Source: Streptomyces sp. NBRC 110611
GTDB lineage: Bacteria; Actinomycetota; Actinomycetes; Streptomycetales; Streptomycetaceae
NCBI RefSeq assembly: GCF_001590865.1
Contig: NZ_BBUY01000023.1
Span: 1-64,000, forward strand
Reading direction: 5' to 3'
Length of the DNA: 64,000 bases
Shown here: in pieces, positions 31,332-40,167 of the stretch
Numbering within the stretch: position 1 is the stretch's first letter
Layout: every line of letters begins with the position of its first letter
Position numbers and translations under genes: made by a program
Notes under the pieces: generated by a model
Told to the model about the DNA's origin: nothing
Database searches by the model: none
The model's input: the letters and a program-made list of their open reading frames with translations, nothing else

Positions 31332-33220
31332 CGTCCGCTCCCTTCCTGCTTGTCGTCGTCGACGATCTCGGCGTCCACCACGTCGTCGGCGTCCTCGGCC
31401 TTGGCCTGCGCACCGGCCGGGCCGCCCTCGCCGCCGCCGGCGGCGGCCTGCGCGGCCTGGGTGTCGGCGTACATGGCCTGGCCGAGCTTCTGGGAGACGG
31501 CCGCGAGCTTCTCGCTGGCGGTGCGGATCTCGGCGGTGTTGTCGCCGTCGGGGGAGGTGGCCTTGAGCTTCTCCTTCAGCTCGCCGACGGCGGCCTCGAC
31601 CTCGGCTCTGATGTCGCCGGGGACCTTGCCCTCGTTGTCCTTGAGGAACTTCTCGGTCTGGTAGACGAGCTGCTCGCCCTGGTTGCGGGTCTCCGCGGCC
31701 TCCCGCCTGCGGCGGTCCTCCTCGGCGTGGCGCTCGGCGTCGCGCACCATCTGGTCGATGTCGTCCTTCGGGAGCGAGGAGCCGCCGGTGACGGTCATCT
31801 TCTGCTCCTTGCCCGTGCCCAGGTCCTTGGCGGTCACGTGCATGATGCCGTTGGCGTCGATGTCGAAGGAGACCTCGATCTGCGGGACTCCGCGCGGGGC
31901 CGGCGGCAGACCGGTCAGCTGGAACATCCCGAGCTTCTTGTTGTACGCCGCGATCTCGCGCTCACCTTGGAAGACCTGGATCTGCACGGACGGCTGGTTG
32001 TCCTCGGCCGTGGTGAAGATCTCCGAGCGCTTGGTCGGGATGGTGGTGTTGCGCTCGATCAGCTTGGTCATGATGCCGCCCTTGGTCTCGATGCCGAGGG
32101 ACAGCGGGGTGACGTCCAGCAGGAGGACGTCCTTGACCTCGCCCTTGAGGACACCGGCCTGGAGGGTGGCGCCGATGGCGACGACCTCGTCCGGGTTGAC
32201 ACCCTTGTGCGGGTCCTTCCCGGTCAGCTCCTTGACCAGCTGGGTCACCGCCGGCATCCGGGTCGAGCCGCCGACCAGGATCACATGATCGATGTCGGCG
32301 ACCTTGATCCCCGCGTCGTCGACCGCGTGGTGGAACGGCGTCTTGCACCGCTCCAGAAGGTCCGCGGTCAGCTGCTCGAACTGGGACCGGGTGAGCTTCT
32401 CGTCCAGGTGCAGCGGGCCCTCGGCCGAGGCGGTGATGTACGGCAGGTTGACCGTGGTCTCGGTGGCGGACGAGAGCTCGATCTTCGCCTTCTCCGCGGC
32501 CTCCCGCAGCCGCTGGGTCGCCATCTTGTCCTTGGACAGGTCGATCCCGTACGCGTTCTTGAACTGCTTGGTCAGGTGATCGACGATCCGCTGGTCCCAG
32601 TCGTCCCCGCCCAGGTGGGTGTCGCCATTGGTGGCCTTCACCTCGACCACGCCCTCGCCGATCTCCAGGAGTGATACGTCGAAGGTGCCGCCACCGAGGT
32701 CGAAGACCAGGATGGTCTGGTCGTTCTCCTTGTCGAGGCCGTACGCCAGCGCCGCGGCGGTCGGCTCGTTGACGATCCGCAGCACCTTCAGCCCCGCGAT
32801 CTCACCGGCCTCCTTGGTCGCCGTGCGCTGGGCGTCGTTGAAGTACGCCGGAACGGTGACGACGGCGTCCGTCACGTCCTCGCCCAGGTAGTCCTCGGCG
32901 TCCCGCTTGAGCTTCTGCAGCACCCGCGCGGAGATCTCCTGCGCGGTGTACCGCTTGCCGTCGATGTCGCCGGTCTCCGGGAAGCGCCACTCGGGGTCCC
33001 CCATGTGCCGCTTGACCGAGCGCACGGTGCGTTCGACGTTCGTCACGGCCTGCCGTTTCGCGATCTCGCCGACCAGTACCTCGCCGCTCTTGGCGAAGCC
33101 GACCACCGAGGGGGTGGTCCGGGCACCCTCGGCGTTGGTGATGACCGTGGGCTCACCGCCCTCCAGCACACTGACCACCGAGTTCGTCGTTCCGAGGTCG
33201 ATGCCGACTGCTCGTGCCAT
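31328..33220 (-). CDS. dnaK: DnaK chaperone (probably a second copy)
   Basis: The 630-residue Hsp70 starts at ATG 33218-33220 (RBS GAGGAGAAG). The ATPase domain has VGIDLGTTNSVV, IVNEPTAAALAYG and LVFDLGGGTFDVS. The interdomain linker is VLLLDVTPLSLGIE; the substrate domain follows and the tail ends in acidic residues (VVDAEIVDDDK). It is full length and should be functional. Gene order dnaK-grpE without dnaJ/hspR, and no visible HAIR operator, suggest control different from the main heat-shock operon. Confidence 0.97.
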   Translation of the reverse strand: MARAVGIDLGTTNSVVSVLEGGEPTVITNAEGARTTPSVVGFAKSGEVLVGEIAKRQAVTNVERTVRSVKRHMGDPEWRFPETGDIDGKRYTAQEISARVLQKLKRDAEDYLGEDVTDAVVTVPAYFNDAQRTATKEAGEIAGLKVLRIVNEPTAAALAYGLDKENDQTILVFDLGGGTFDVSLLEIGEGVVEVKATNGDTHLGGDDWDQRIVDHLTKQFKNAYGIDLSKDKMATQRLREAAEKAKIELSSATETTVNLPYITASAEGPLHLDEKLTRSQFEQLTADLLERCKTPFHHAVDDAGIKVADIDHVILVGGSTRMPAVTQLVKELTGKDPHKGVNPDEVVAIGATLQAGVLKGEVKDVLLLDVTPLSLGIETKGGIMTKLIERNTTIPTKRSEIFTTAEDNQPSVQIQVFQGEREIAAYNKKLGMFQLTGLPPAPRGVPQIEVSFDIDANGIMHVTAKDLGTGKEQKMTVTGGSSLPKDDIDQMVRDAERHAEEDRRRREAAETRNQGEQLVYQTEKFLKDNEGKVPGDIRAEVEAAVGELKEKLKATSPDGDNTAEIRTASEKLAAVSQKLGQAMYADTQAAQAAAGGGEGGPAGAQAKAEDADDVVDAEIVDDDKQEGSGR

Positions 33221-33290
33221 GGTCTTCTCCTCGCCACCGCTCGCAGGCCGTCTCACCTGCTGATATGGAGACCAAGCCAGCTACATCAAC

Positions 33291-33319
33291 TGGATAGGCC
33301 GCGCCCGGACACCTGTCAA
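33291..33319 (-). promoter_or_regulatory. Consensus-like promoter of dnaK-grpE
   Basis: TTGACA (-35, complement at 33314-33319) and TATCCA (-10, complement at 33291-33296) are separated by exactly 17 bp, about 70 bp upstream of the dnaK ATG. This fits a housekeeping sigma-70-type promoter. Confidence 0.7.
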
Positions 33320-33467
33320 GATGTCCCTGTTCACGGCAAATATCCCGCAGTTGTTCGGTTACGAAACGTAACCGCCGCTGCGGGTGCGGGCCGCTCGTGA
33401 ACCGCCTGGCGACCGGCCGGACGGGCGCTCTGCCGGTCGCCAGGGCGAGGTGGCTCGTGGATCGCTC

Positions 33468-33776
33468 TCAGTAGAGCAAGTGGAGCAGGGAGAAGACCAG
33501 GCGGAGGATGCCGAGACCGCCGTGCTGCTTCCCGTGGTGATGATGGCCGTGGTGTCGGTGGTGGCCGCGTCGGTGGTCGCCTTTGTGGCCGCTCTTGTGA
33601 CCGCTCTTGTGGCCGTTGTTGACCTTCACCATCGCGGACACCGATGTGTGCCCCGGTGGCGGCCGGTGCTCGGCGGGAGCGGCGGAGGCGGTCGCGGGGC
33701 CGGCCAGGACGGCGCCGCCGGCCAGGAGAGCGGCAGCGGTGCCCAGCGCGGCGCGCTGCCTCAAGCGATTTCGCAT
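33468..33776 (-). CDS. Small secreted histidine-rich protein
   Basis: The 102-residue product has a clear signal peptide (basic MRNRLRQR, hydrophobic core, cleavage near ATASAAPA), a short linker and a central His/Gly/Lys-rich run (GHKSGHKSGHKGDH then HHRHHGHHHHGK), followed by a hydrophobic end (LGILRLVFSLLHLLY). AGGAGG lies 8 nt before ATG. The His clusters predict metal (Ni, Zn, Cu) binding outside the cell. The hydrophobic C-terminus may tether it to the membrane. No family is assigned. Confidence 0.8.
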   Translation of the reverse strand: MRNRLRQRAALGTAAALLAGGAVLAGPATASAAPAEHRPPPGHTSVSAMVKVNNGHKSGHKSGHKGDHRRGHHRHHGHHHHGKQHGGLGILRLVFSLLHLLY

Positions 33777-33934
33777 CAGATTCCTCCTTCGTGCGGGGGC
33801 AGCCGGTGCTGCCCCCCGCGTTCAGAGGTATCCCGCCGCCGCCCGGAGCGCGCGTCGCATGGTCCGGCAGAGTGAATGCGGCGCCACGGAGGGTGCCGCA
33901 CCGGGCGGCGACTCGGGTGGGGCCGGCGGGGGCG

Positions 33935-34708
33935 TCAGACGCCGGCGGGGCAGGTGCTGAGGCGCGCGGCCACGCAGGGATCCTCGTTGCGGTATCCGAG
34001 GCGCGTGTAGAGCCGGTCGGCGGGGGAGTTGTCGGCGAGCTGCCACAGCGTGCAGAACCCGTGACGGCGTACCGCGTACCGGGTGAGCCATGAGGTCAGT
34101 GCCGCGCCGAGGCCCTGGCCGCGCTGGGCGGCGTCCGTCGCCACGGACGCCATCAGCGGCGCGCCGCTGTCCCGCAGGCTGCTCAGGGCGCCGCAGGCCA
34201 CCAGCCGGCCGTCCGTGTCGCGGATGCCGGCCCAGAGGCTGACGTCGGAGGACCCGGGGCCGGTGGAGTGGGCCGGGCTGTGCTGCTCGAGGAAGGCGAG
34301 CAGCTCCCCGTGGCTGGCCTCACCGAGCCCGACGACGCGCTGCTCCGCCGGGTGGACGGGCGGCTCCTCCAGCGTCCAGCGGAAGACCCACTCCACGACG
34401 TCCGTCACGGCCAGATGGCGGCCGATCAGGGCGTCGGTGCCACGTGGTGCGGTGAACTCCCGCACATCATCGGGGAGTTGGTGTGCGGCGCGGAGGATGA
34501 GGCCGGCGGTTGCGGCGGGCGTGCCGACACTCCACACATGCCCACGGGGCCGGTCGAGCCAGGCGACGGCGCCGTCGCCGGACCAGCTGATCCGGCCCGC
34601 CGGGCGGTGCCGCGCGGCACCGAAGCGCAGCAGGGCGGAACCTGTCTGCCGTTCCAGGCCCTGATGGAACAGGTCGGCGGTCCGGGGAACTGAGGTCGTT
34701 GCCTGCAT
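33935..34708 (-). CDS. GNAT family N-acetyltransferase
   Basis: About 257 residues from ATG 34706-34708 (MQATTSVPRTADLFHQGLE). The C-terminal half carries the GNAT core: VACGALSSLRDSGAPLMASVATDAAQRGQGLGAALTSWL (acetyl-CoA binding loop RGQGLG) and ending RLYTRLGYRNEDPC. The N-terminal half (GDGAVAWLDRPRGHVWSVG) resembles the first domain of two-domain GNATs found in actinobacteria. Acceptor is unknown. The minus-strand frame extending upstream to 35656 is not coding. Confidence 0.88.
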   Translation of the reverse strand: MQATTSVPRTADLFHQGLERQTGSALLRFGAARHRPAGRISWSGDGAVAWLDRPRGHVWSVGTPAATAGLILRAAHQLPDDVREFTAPRGTDALIGRHLAVTDVVEWVFRWTLEEPPVHPAEQRVVGLGEASHGELLAFLEQHSPAHSTGPGSSDVSLWAGIRDTDGRLVACGALSSLRDSGAPLMASVATDAAQRGQGLGAALTSWLTRYAVRRHGFCTLWQLADNSPADRLYTRLGYRNEDPCVAARLSTCPAGV

Positions 34709-35098
34709 GGCTCTCTGCGGAAGGACGTAGGGGTGGGGGAGGGGCGCCCGGGCGCGTGCGGGCGCGCCCGGAACCAGTCCGGCTGTCTGTGAGGTATGTG
34801 AAGCGAGAAGGGCCCGGCAGCGGCGGCGCACGGCGGCGCACGCCCGGCTGCCCGGACGGCTCACTGTCGCACACCGCCCCCGGGCCGGGGCAAATCGACG
34901 ACGGGGATCCGCGCACGGACCACGTTTCCGCAGCTGAGGGTAGGTGAGGCTACGGATGACGAGGCGGCCGAAGGGCGGCGGGTGGACCTGGGTGCCAGGG
35001 GTACCCGCCCCGCTCCGCCGTCGGGTCGCCGCGTGGGCCGACGCTGGCCAGCATGGAAGGAGCAGAACCGTTCTGCTGCCCGTACGGGGAGGTGAAGC
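34709..35098. other. Intergenic region between GNAT and hsp20 genes
   Basis: About 390 bp without a supported gene. It must hold divergent promoters. A GGCGGCGCAC direct repeat lies near 34821-34841. I searched by eye for the RheA-type TGTCATC/GATGACA operator of hsp18 and did not find it. Confidence 0.5.
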
Positions 35099-35575
35099 GT
35101 GATGACGCTGCCCATACGACACCGGCCCGGCAGTCTGCTGGAGCGAGGGTTCCACTGGCCCGAGTCGATGGCGGCCGAGTTCGAGGACCTGTTCGACCGG
35201 ATGAACCGGTTCATGGAGTCGGCTTCGATCGCACCGGCCATGACCGGGGCGACGGCCTGGGCCCCGCTGGCCGACATCCACGAGACCGACGAGGCGTACC
35301 ACGTCGAGTGCGATGTGCCCGGCATGCGGCGGGAGGACATCGACGTCGAGGTCGGTGAGCACGAACTGTGCATCTCGGGAGAGCTCAAGGCGTGCGAACG
35401 GGAAGGCGTGGTGCGCCGCCGCGGCCGTCCCACCGGACGATTCGAGTACCGGACCCTGCTGCCCACGGATGTGCGGGCCGAGGATGTCACCGCGACCCTC
35501 AACGAGGGGGTGCTCACGGTGACGATCCCGAAGGCGCAGGTCGCCAAGCCGCGCCACATCGAAATCCAGGGCTGA
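35099..35575 (+). CDS. Hsp20 / alpha-crystallin small heat shock protein
   Basis: The 158-residue product starts at GTG 35099 (or ATG 35102), with GGGAGGTG upstream. The alpha-crystallin domain (about 55-145) shows ADIHETDEAYHVECDVPGM, EDIDVEVGEHELCISGE, GRFEYRTLLPTDV and the consensus LNEGVLTVTIPK. It holds unfolding proteins without ATP. With the nearby dnaK-grpE it makes a stress-protein group, though on the opposite strand. Confidence 0.95.
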   Translation: MMTLPIRHRPGSLLERGFHWPESMAAEFEDLFDRMNRFMESASIAPAMTGATAWAPLADIHETDEAYHVECDVPGMRREDIDVEVGEHELCISGELKACEREGVVRRRGRPTGRFEYRTLLPTDVRAEDVTATLNEGVLTVTIPKAQVAKPRHIEIQG

Positions 35576-35604
35576 ACCGCCGGGTTCCGGGCCGAACGGC
35601 CTGA

Positions 35605-35632
35605 GTTCCGGGGCCGATCGGCCCGGGTTCCG
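35605..35632 (+). terminator. Possible terminator after hsp20
   Basis: GGGCCGATCGGCCC is self-complementary within a repeated GGGTTCCGG context 30-55 bp after the hsp20 stop. Pairing is plausible but short, and there is no U-tract. Confidence 0.35.
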
Positions 35633-35796
35633 GCGGTGGGGGATTGCGCGGGGCAAGGGGAGGGGATTCCGTACCCGCGAGTAATTTTTTGGCTGATCAT
35701 GATCTCACCAGGGCCGATGGCGCGCCCCTACGCTCCCAATCACCGCACGAGACGAGTGCCGCTGTGGCACCGCGGTCAGATCCCGATGGAGCATCG

Positions 35797-37518
35797 ATGG
35801 CGCGACCCCGCCGTATCGCCGGCCGTCAGCACGGCCGACGCCGGAAGACAACTGCCGTTCTCATCACGGCACTTGCCCTCAGCGGCACCCTCATCACCCA
35901 ACCCGCGTCAGCGGCTGCCCGCCCCGGATCCGAGGCCGCCTCCGCTGCCACACACACCTCTGCCGCCGCGCATGCCGCGTCCTCGTTCCGCCTGACGGAC
36001 ATACCCATGAAGGACGGCACCGTCCTCAAGGCCCATGTCTTCACGCCCGCGCCCGGTACGCCCGGCGCCGGCCGCGACGGCCGCTACCCCCTGGTCGTGC
36101 AGCCGGCCAGCTGGGGGCAGAACGACCTGGAGTACCTCGCCCAGGGCAGGAAGCTGGCCGCCGACGGCTATGTCGCGGTGACCTACACCGTGCGCGGCTT
36201 CTGGCTCTCCGGAGGCGAGGTCGACGTCGCCGGGTCCAAGGACGTGTCGGACATCTCCGCGGTGATCGACTGGGCGCTCGCCCACACCCCGGCCGACCGG
36301 CAGCGCATCGGCATGATCGGGCTCTCCCTGGGCGGCGGCCTCACCCTGCTGGGCGCCGCCTTCGACCCCCGGATCAAGGCGGTCGCCTCGCTGAGCGGCT
36401 GGGGAGACCTGGTCGACGCGCTCTACAGCGGGCAGACCCGGCACGTCCAGGCCGCCGCCCTGCTCGACCTCATCCAGACACCCACCGGCCGCAAGAGCCC
36501 GGAGTTCGCGCGTGCACTGGCGAACCTCTACGCCGACCGCGACATCCCCGACGTCGTCGCCTGGGCGCGCACCAGGTCGCCGGCCACCTACGTGGACCGG
36601 ATCAACGCCCATGGCACGGCCGTCTACCTGGCCAACAACTGGGGCGACAGCATCTTCAACCCCAGCCAGATGACGTCCTTCTACCAGCGGCTGACCGTGC
36701 CCAAGCGGTTCGAGCTGCGCCCCGGAGACCACGCCACCCAGGAGCTGACCGGCTTTCTGGGGCTGAACAACCCCGTCTGGGCGGGCGCACGACGCTGGCT
36801 CGACCACCACGTCAAGGGCGCCGGCCGCGGCAAGGGTGCAGCCGGTGCAGCCGGTGCGGACGGCGCGGAGAAGCCCGTGCTCCTGGACGTCCGGCCGACC
36901 CGCACGCATGAGAGCTACCCGGACTGGCGCTCGGTCAGCTCCCGCACCTCCCACCTGCGCCTGGGCGGCCCGGACTCCTGGGGCACCGGTGCGCTCGGCG
37001 GCGCGGCCGCGACCGGCTGGCGGAAGCAGGTCGCCGGCGGGACGAATTCGGGCGCGGACGGCGGTGTGGCGGAACTGGCCGGGGGGCTCGACCAGCTCAT
37101 CGGCCTGCCGCCGACGGTACTCGTCCCCCTGCTGTCCCGTAAGTCCGCGGCGGTGTGGGAGTCGGCGCCGTACGCCGATGCGCAGCACATCCGCGGCGCC
37201 GCGCGGCTGCACACCACCGTCACGGCGTCCGCACCGCAGGGCACCGCGTTCGCCTACCTCTACGACGTGAACTCCCTGGGCGTGGGGAAGCTGATCTCGC
37301 ATGCCCCGCAGAGCTGGACCGGCAAGCAGCCCGGCCGCGCCTTCCCGCTCGACGTGTCGCTCTTCACCACCGCGTACGACCTGCCCGCCGGGCACCGGCT
37401 GGCGCTGGTCGTGGACACCAAGGACCCGATGTACGGCGGCCGTACCCCGCGGGGGAGCAGCGTGTCGTTCGGTTCCAGTGCGGCCGACCCGGCCGAGCTG
37501 ACGGTGCCTCTGCGCTGA
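35797..37518 (+). CDS. Secreted CocE/X-Pro dipeptidyl-peptidase-like alpha/beta hydrolase
   Basis: About 573 residues from ATG 35797 with GGAG upstream. A signal with RRRKTTAVLITALALSG (Tat-like, though not a perfect SRRxFLK) is followed by an alpha/beta hydrolase domain with the nucleophile elbow GLSLGGG (about residue 174), NNWGDS as candidate acid region and PGDHATQ as the histidine. A C-terminal jelly-roll X-Pro dipeptidyl-peptidase domain follows (HIRGAARLHTTVTASAP, FAYLYDVNS, LALVVDTKD). It would cleave a peptide or ester outside the cell. Confidence 0.88.
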   Translation: MARPRRIAGRQHGRRRKTTAVLITALALSGTLITQPASAAARPGSEAASAATHTSAAAHAASSFRLTDIPMKDGTVLKAHVFTPAPGTPGAGRDGRYPLVVQPASWGQNDLEYLAQGRKLAADGYVAVTYTVRGFWLSGGEVDVAGSKDVSDISAVIDWALAHTPADRQRIGMIGLSLGGGLTLLGAAFDPRIKAVASLSGWGDLVDALYSGQTRHVQAAALLDLIQTPTGRKSPEFARALANLYADRDIPDVVAWARTRSPATYVDRINAHGTAVYLANNWGDSIFNPSQMTSFYQRLTVPKRFELRPGDHATQELTGFLGLNNPVWAGARRWLDHHVKGAGRGKGAAGAAGADGAEKPVLLDVRPTRTHESYPDWRSVSSRTSHLRLGGPDSWGTGALGGAAATGWRKQVAGGTNSGADGGVAELAGGLDQLIGLPPTVLVPLLSRKSAAVWESAPYADAQHIRGAARLHTTVTASAPQGTAFAYLYDVNSLGVGKLISHAPQSWTGKQPGRAFPLDVSLFTTAYDLPAGHRLALVVDTKDPMYGGRTPRGSSVSFGSSAADPAELTVPLR

Positions 37519-37529
37519 CCCGGCCGAAG

Positions 37530-37566
37530 CCCGCGGACCGGGCGGGTTCCCTGCCCGGTCCGCGGG
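37530..37566 (+). terminator. Terminator after the secreted hydrolase gene
   Basis: A 14-bp perfect stem (CCCGCGGACCGGGC with its complement) and a 9-nt loop lie 12 bp after the stop codon. Confidence 0.8.
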
Positions 37567-37647
37567 CTCCGGTTCGCCTGCCCCGGTCCGCACGCCGCCG
37601 GCCCGGCGCGCCGAAAACGATCACCGGACCCGGTCGCCCAGGGGCCC

Positions 37648-37653
37648 TAGACT
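37648..37653 (+). promoter_or_regulatory. -10 hexamer for a leaderless transcript
   Basis: TAGACT ends 6 nt before ATG 37660, and no Shine-Dalgarno sequence precedes that ATG. Confidence 0.55.
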
Positions 37654-37659
37654 CGGCGG

Positions 37660-38280
37660 ATGGCGAAGTACTTCGACGTACACCCGGAAAATCCCCAGCG
37701 GCGCACCATCGGCACCGTGGCCGAGAGCATCCGCTCCGGCGCGCTCGTGGCGTACCCGACGGACTCCTGTTTCGCGCTGGGGTGCCGGCTGGGCAGCCGC
37801 GAGGGCATCGAGCGGATCCGGTCGATCCGGAACCTCGACGACCGTCATCACTTCACCCTCATGTGCCAGAACTTCGCCCAGCTGGGGCAGTTCGTACACG
37901 TCGACAACGATGTGTTCCGCGCGGTCAAAGCGGCGACGCCCGGCAGCTACACCTTCATCCTGCCCGCCACGAAGGATGTGCCGCGCAAGCTGCTGCATCC
38001 GAAGAAGAAGACGGTGGGAGTCCGGATCCCGGACCATGTCGTCGCCCAGGCCCTGCTCGCCGAGCTCGGTGAGCCGCTGCTCTCCAGCACCCTGCTCCTG
38101 CCCGACGAGGACGAGCCGATGACGCAGGGCTGGGAGATCAAGGAGCGGCTCGACCACGAGGTGGACGCGGTACTCGACTCGGGCGACTGCGGCACCGAAC
38201 CGACCACGGTCATCGACTTCTCCGGCGGCGCAGCCGAGATCGTACGCCGCGGCGCCGGCGACACCGCACGGTTCGAGTAG
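37660..38280 (+). CDS. Sua5/YciO/YrdC family protein (YciO type)
   Basis: The 206-residue single-domain product begins MAKYFDVHPENPQRRTIG, with the nucleotide-binding ALVAYPTDSCFALGCRLG, the phosphate-binding IRNLDDRHHFTLMC, GSYTFILPATKDVPRKLLHPKKKTVGVRIPDH and LSSTLLLP. This is the YciO subtype rather than the essential TsaC/Sua5 that makes threonylcarbamoyl-AMP for tRNA t6A; YciO itself has weak activity of that kind. The transcript looks leaderless. Confidence 0.92.
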   Translation: MAKYFDVHPENPQRRTIGTVAESIRSGALVAYPTDSCFALGCRLGSREGIERIRSIRNLDDRHHFTLMCQNFAQLGQFVHVDNDVFRAVKAATPGSYTFILPATKDVPRKLLHPKKKTVGVRIPDHVVAQALLAELGEPLLSSTLLLPDEDEPMTQGWEIKERLDHEVDAVLDSGDCGTEPTTVIDFSGGAAEIVRRGAGDTARFE

Positions 38281-38309
38281 CCGCGCGCCGAGACGGAGGA
38301 GCCGACGCA

Positions 38310-38750
38310 GTGCCGGGGATGACGAGCGGGCAGGCCCGCGAGCGCTTCGCCCGGGCCCGGATCGCCCGTCTCGCGACGACGGACGCCACCGGTCACCCGC
38401 ATCTGGTCCCTGTGCTGTTCGCCCTCACCGGCGACACCGTGGTCTTCGCCGTGGACCAGAAGCCGAAACGGACGCAGCAGCTGAAGCGGCTGGCCAACAT
38501 CCGTACCCACCCCGGGGTTTGCCTCCTCGCCGACGGCTACGCCGAGGACTGGGACCGCCTGTGGTGGGCACGCGGGGACGGCACGGCCGCCGTACTGCCG
38601 CCGGCCGACCGATCACCGGCGTCCGCGCGCTATGTGGCCCTGCTGGTGGAGAAGTACCGGCGGCACGGGGAGCAGTACGCGGCCCGGCCGCCGGACGGTC
38701 CCGTGGTGGCGGTCGCGGTGACCCGCTGGTCCGGCTGGCGTGCCACCTGA
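38310..38750 (+). CDS. PPOX-class F420-dependent oxidoreductase (split-barrel flavin fold)
   Basis: The 146-residue product starts at GTG 38310 with GGAGGAG upstream. ARIARLATTDATGHPHLVPVLFAL and DTVVFAVDQKPKRTQQLKRLANIRTHPGVCLLAD are the PPOX split-barrel core, and WDRLWWARGDGTA with the C-terminal VTRWSGWRAT matches the subfamily annotated TIGR03668. It probably binds F420 or FMN. It is 29 bp downstream of the YciO gene and probably in the same transcript. Confidence 0.88.
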   Translation: MPGMTSGQARERFARARIARLATTDATGHPHLVPVLFALTGDTVVFAVDQKPKRTQQLKRLANIRTHPGVCLLADGYAEDWDRLWWARGDGTAAVLPPADRSPASARYVALLVEKYRRHGEQYAARPPDGPVVAVAVTRWSGWRAT

Positions 38751-38814
38751 CGGCCCTGGGCCCGGCCCAACGGGCAGGACCCAGGCCCCTCCTCGGGCGG
38801 AATCCTCGCCTCGG

Positions 38815-38820
38815 TAGGAT
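38815..38820 (+). promoter_or_regulatory. -10 hexamer of the glycosyltransferase gene
   Basis: TAGGAT lies 7 nt before ATG 38828, which fits a leaderless transcript. An in-frame ATG at 38819 overlaps the hexamer and is therefore unlikely as start. Confidence 0.5.
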
Positions 38821-38827
38821 GTGCGAT

Positions 38828-40012
38828 ATGTCGAAACACCTGTTATTCGTGGCACTTGCCGGCCACGGACATGTCAATCCGACACTGCCGCTGGTCGAGG
38901 AACTCGTACGGCGAGGCCACCGCGTGGACTACGCCACCAGCGCGGAATACTCCGAAGGAGTCATCAGGGCCGGCGCCCGCTGGGTGGAGCTGGAACTCCC
39001 GGACGAGATGACGGCGAGGAAGCCGCCCAGCGAATTCGGCCCCGAAGAGCACGCCGAGTTCATGCGCCTCCTGTTCGAGGCCGCCCGTCGGATCCACCCG
39101 GTGCTCCACGAGTACTGCGTCACGGAGTCGCCGGACGCCATCGTCTACGACTCGATGAACTGGCCGGCCTGGGTCGTCGCCGAACAACTGGACCTGCCCG
39201 CCATCCGCACCATTCCCAACTTCGCCTCGAACGAAGAGTATTCGCTGTTCGCCGCCTTCAAGGGCGAAGCCGGTGACGACGGGACTCCGGTGACCGGCGA
39301 GCTCGCCGAGAGCTGCGCGGCGTTCTCCGCCGAGAATGGTGTCGAGCTCAACCCGTCGACCCTCATGGACCGGACCGAGAAGCTCAACCTCGTGTTCATA
39401 CCCAGGGAGTTCCAGATAGCGGGGGACACCTTCGACGAACGTTTCCACTTCGTCGGCCCCTCCATCGGAAGCCGGGAACACACCGATACCTGGGCGCCCG
39501 CCGACCCCGACGCACCCGTGCTGTACATCTCGCTGGGGACGGTCTTCAACGACCGGCCCGAGTTCTACCGCGCATGCGTCGAGGCCTTCCGTGACGGGCC
39601 GTATCAGGTGGCCATGACCGTGGGCGATCTGGACCTCGCCGTTCTGGGCGAGAGACCGCCCCACTTCGATGTCCGTCCGTATTTCCCGCAGCCGGCCGTA
39701 CTGCGCCATGCCGACGCCTTCGTCTCCCACGCCGGCATGAACTCCACGATGGAGGCGCTGTATTACGGGGTCGGGCTGGTCACCGTCCCGCAGATGCCCG
39801 AACAGGCCGCCAACGCCGGACAGGTGCAGGCGCTGGGGCTCGGTGAGCAGCTGGACACCGCGACGGTGACCGCCGAGTCGCTGCGTGCCGCGGTCGCCCG
39901 CATCACCGCCGACTCCACGGTACGCACCAACCTCGACCGGATGCGCAAGGTCGTCCGGGAGAGCGGCGGAGCGGCGCGCGGTGCGGACGTGATCGAGGAG
40001 TACCTCGGCTGA
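38828..40012 (+). CDS. Macrolide-type glycosyltransferase (GT1, MGT family)
   Basis: The 394-residue product has the N-terminal acceptor-domain start SKHLLFVALAGHGHVNPTLPLVEELVRRGH and the GT1 donor-binding segment FVSHAGMNSTMEALYYGVGLVTVPQMPEQAANA. Family members (OleD, Mgt) inactivate macrolides or glycosylate natural products using UDP-sugars. Codon 6 is TTA, rare in Streptomyces, making translation dependent on the bldA tRNA. That points to a role in late growth or secondary metabolism. No macrolide cluster lies in the window, so self-resistance or xenobiotic modification is more likely. Confidence 0.93.
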   Translation: MSKHLLFVALAGHGHVNPTLPLVEELVRRGHRVDYATSAEYSEGVIRAGARWVELELPDEMTARKPPSEFGPEEHAEFMRLLFEAARRIHPVLHEYCVTESPDAIVYDSMNWPAWVVAEQLDLPAIRTIPNFASNEEYSLFAAFKGEAGDDGTPVTGELAESCAAFSAENGVELNPSTLMDRTEKLNLVFIPREFQIAGDTFDERFHFVGPSIGSREHTDTWAPADPDAPVLYISLGTVFNDRPEFYRACVEAFRDGPYQVAMTVGDLDLAVLGERPPHFDVRPYFPQPAVLRHADAFVSHAGMNSTMEALYYGVGLVTVPQMPEQAANAGQVQALGLGEQLDTATVTAESLRAAVARITADSTVRTNLDRMRKVVRESGGAARGADVIEEYLG

Positions 40013-40167
40013 GCCGATGAGCCGAGGCCGGCCCGCCTCCTCGCCCAGCCACAGCCGTAGGGCGGGGCGGGGAGAGCGGGCGGACATGACACCCCGTCGC
40101 CGCGTTCCCCGTGCGGCCGGTGCACCGCGCGCCTAGCGTGAGGAGCCGGAGAGGAGTGAGGTGCACC

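Noticed and set aside
33230..33460. HAIR (HspR) operator upstream of dnaK
   Set aside because: No CTTGAGT/ACTCAAG pair is visible.
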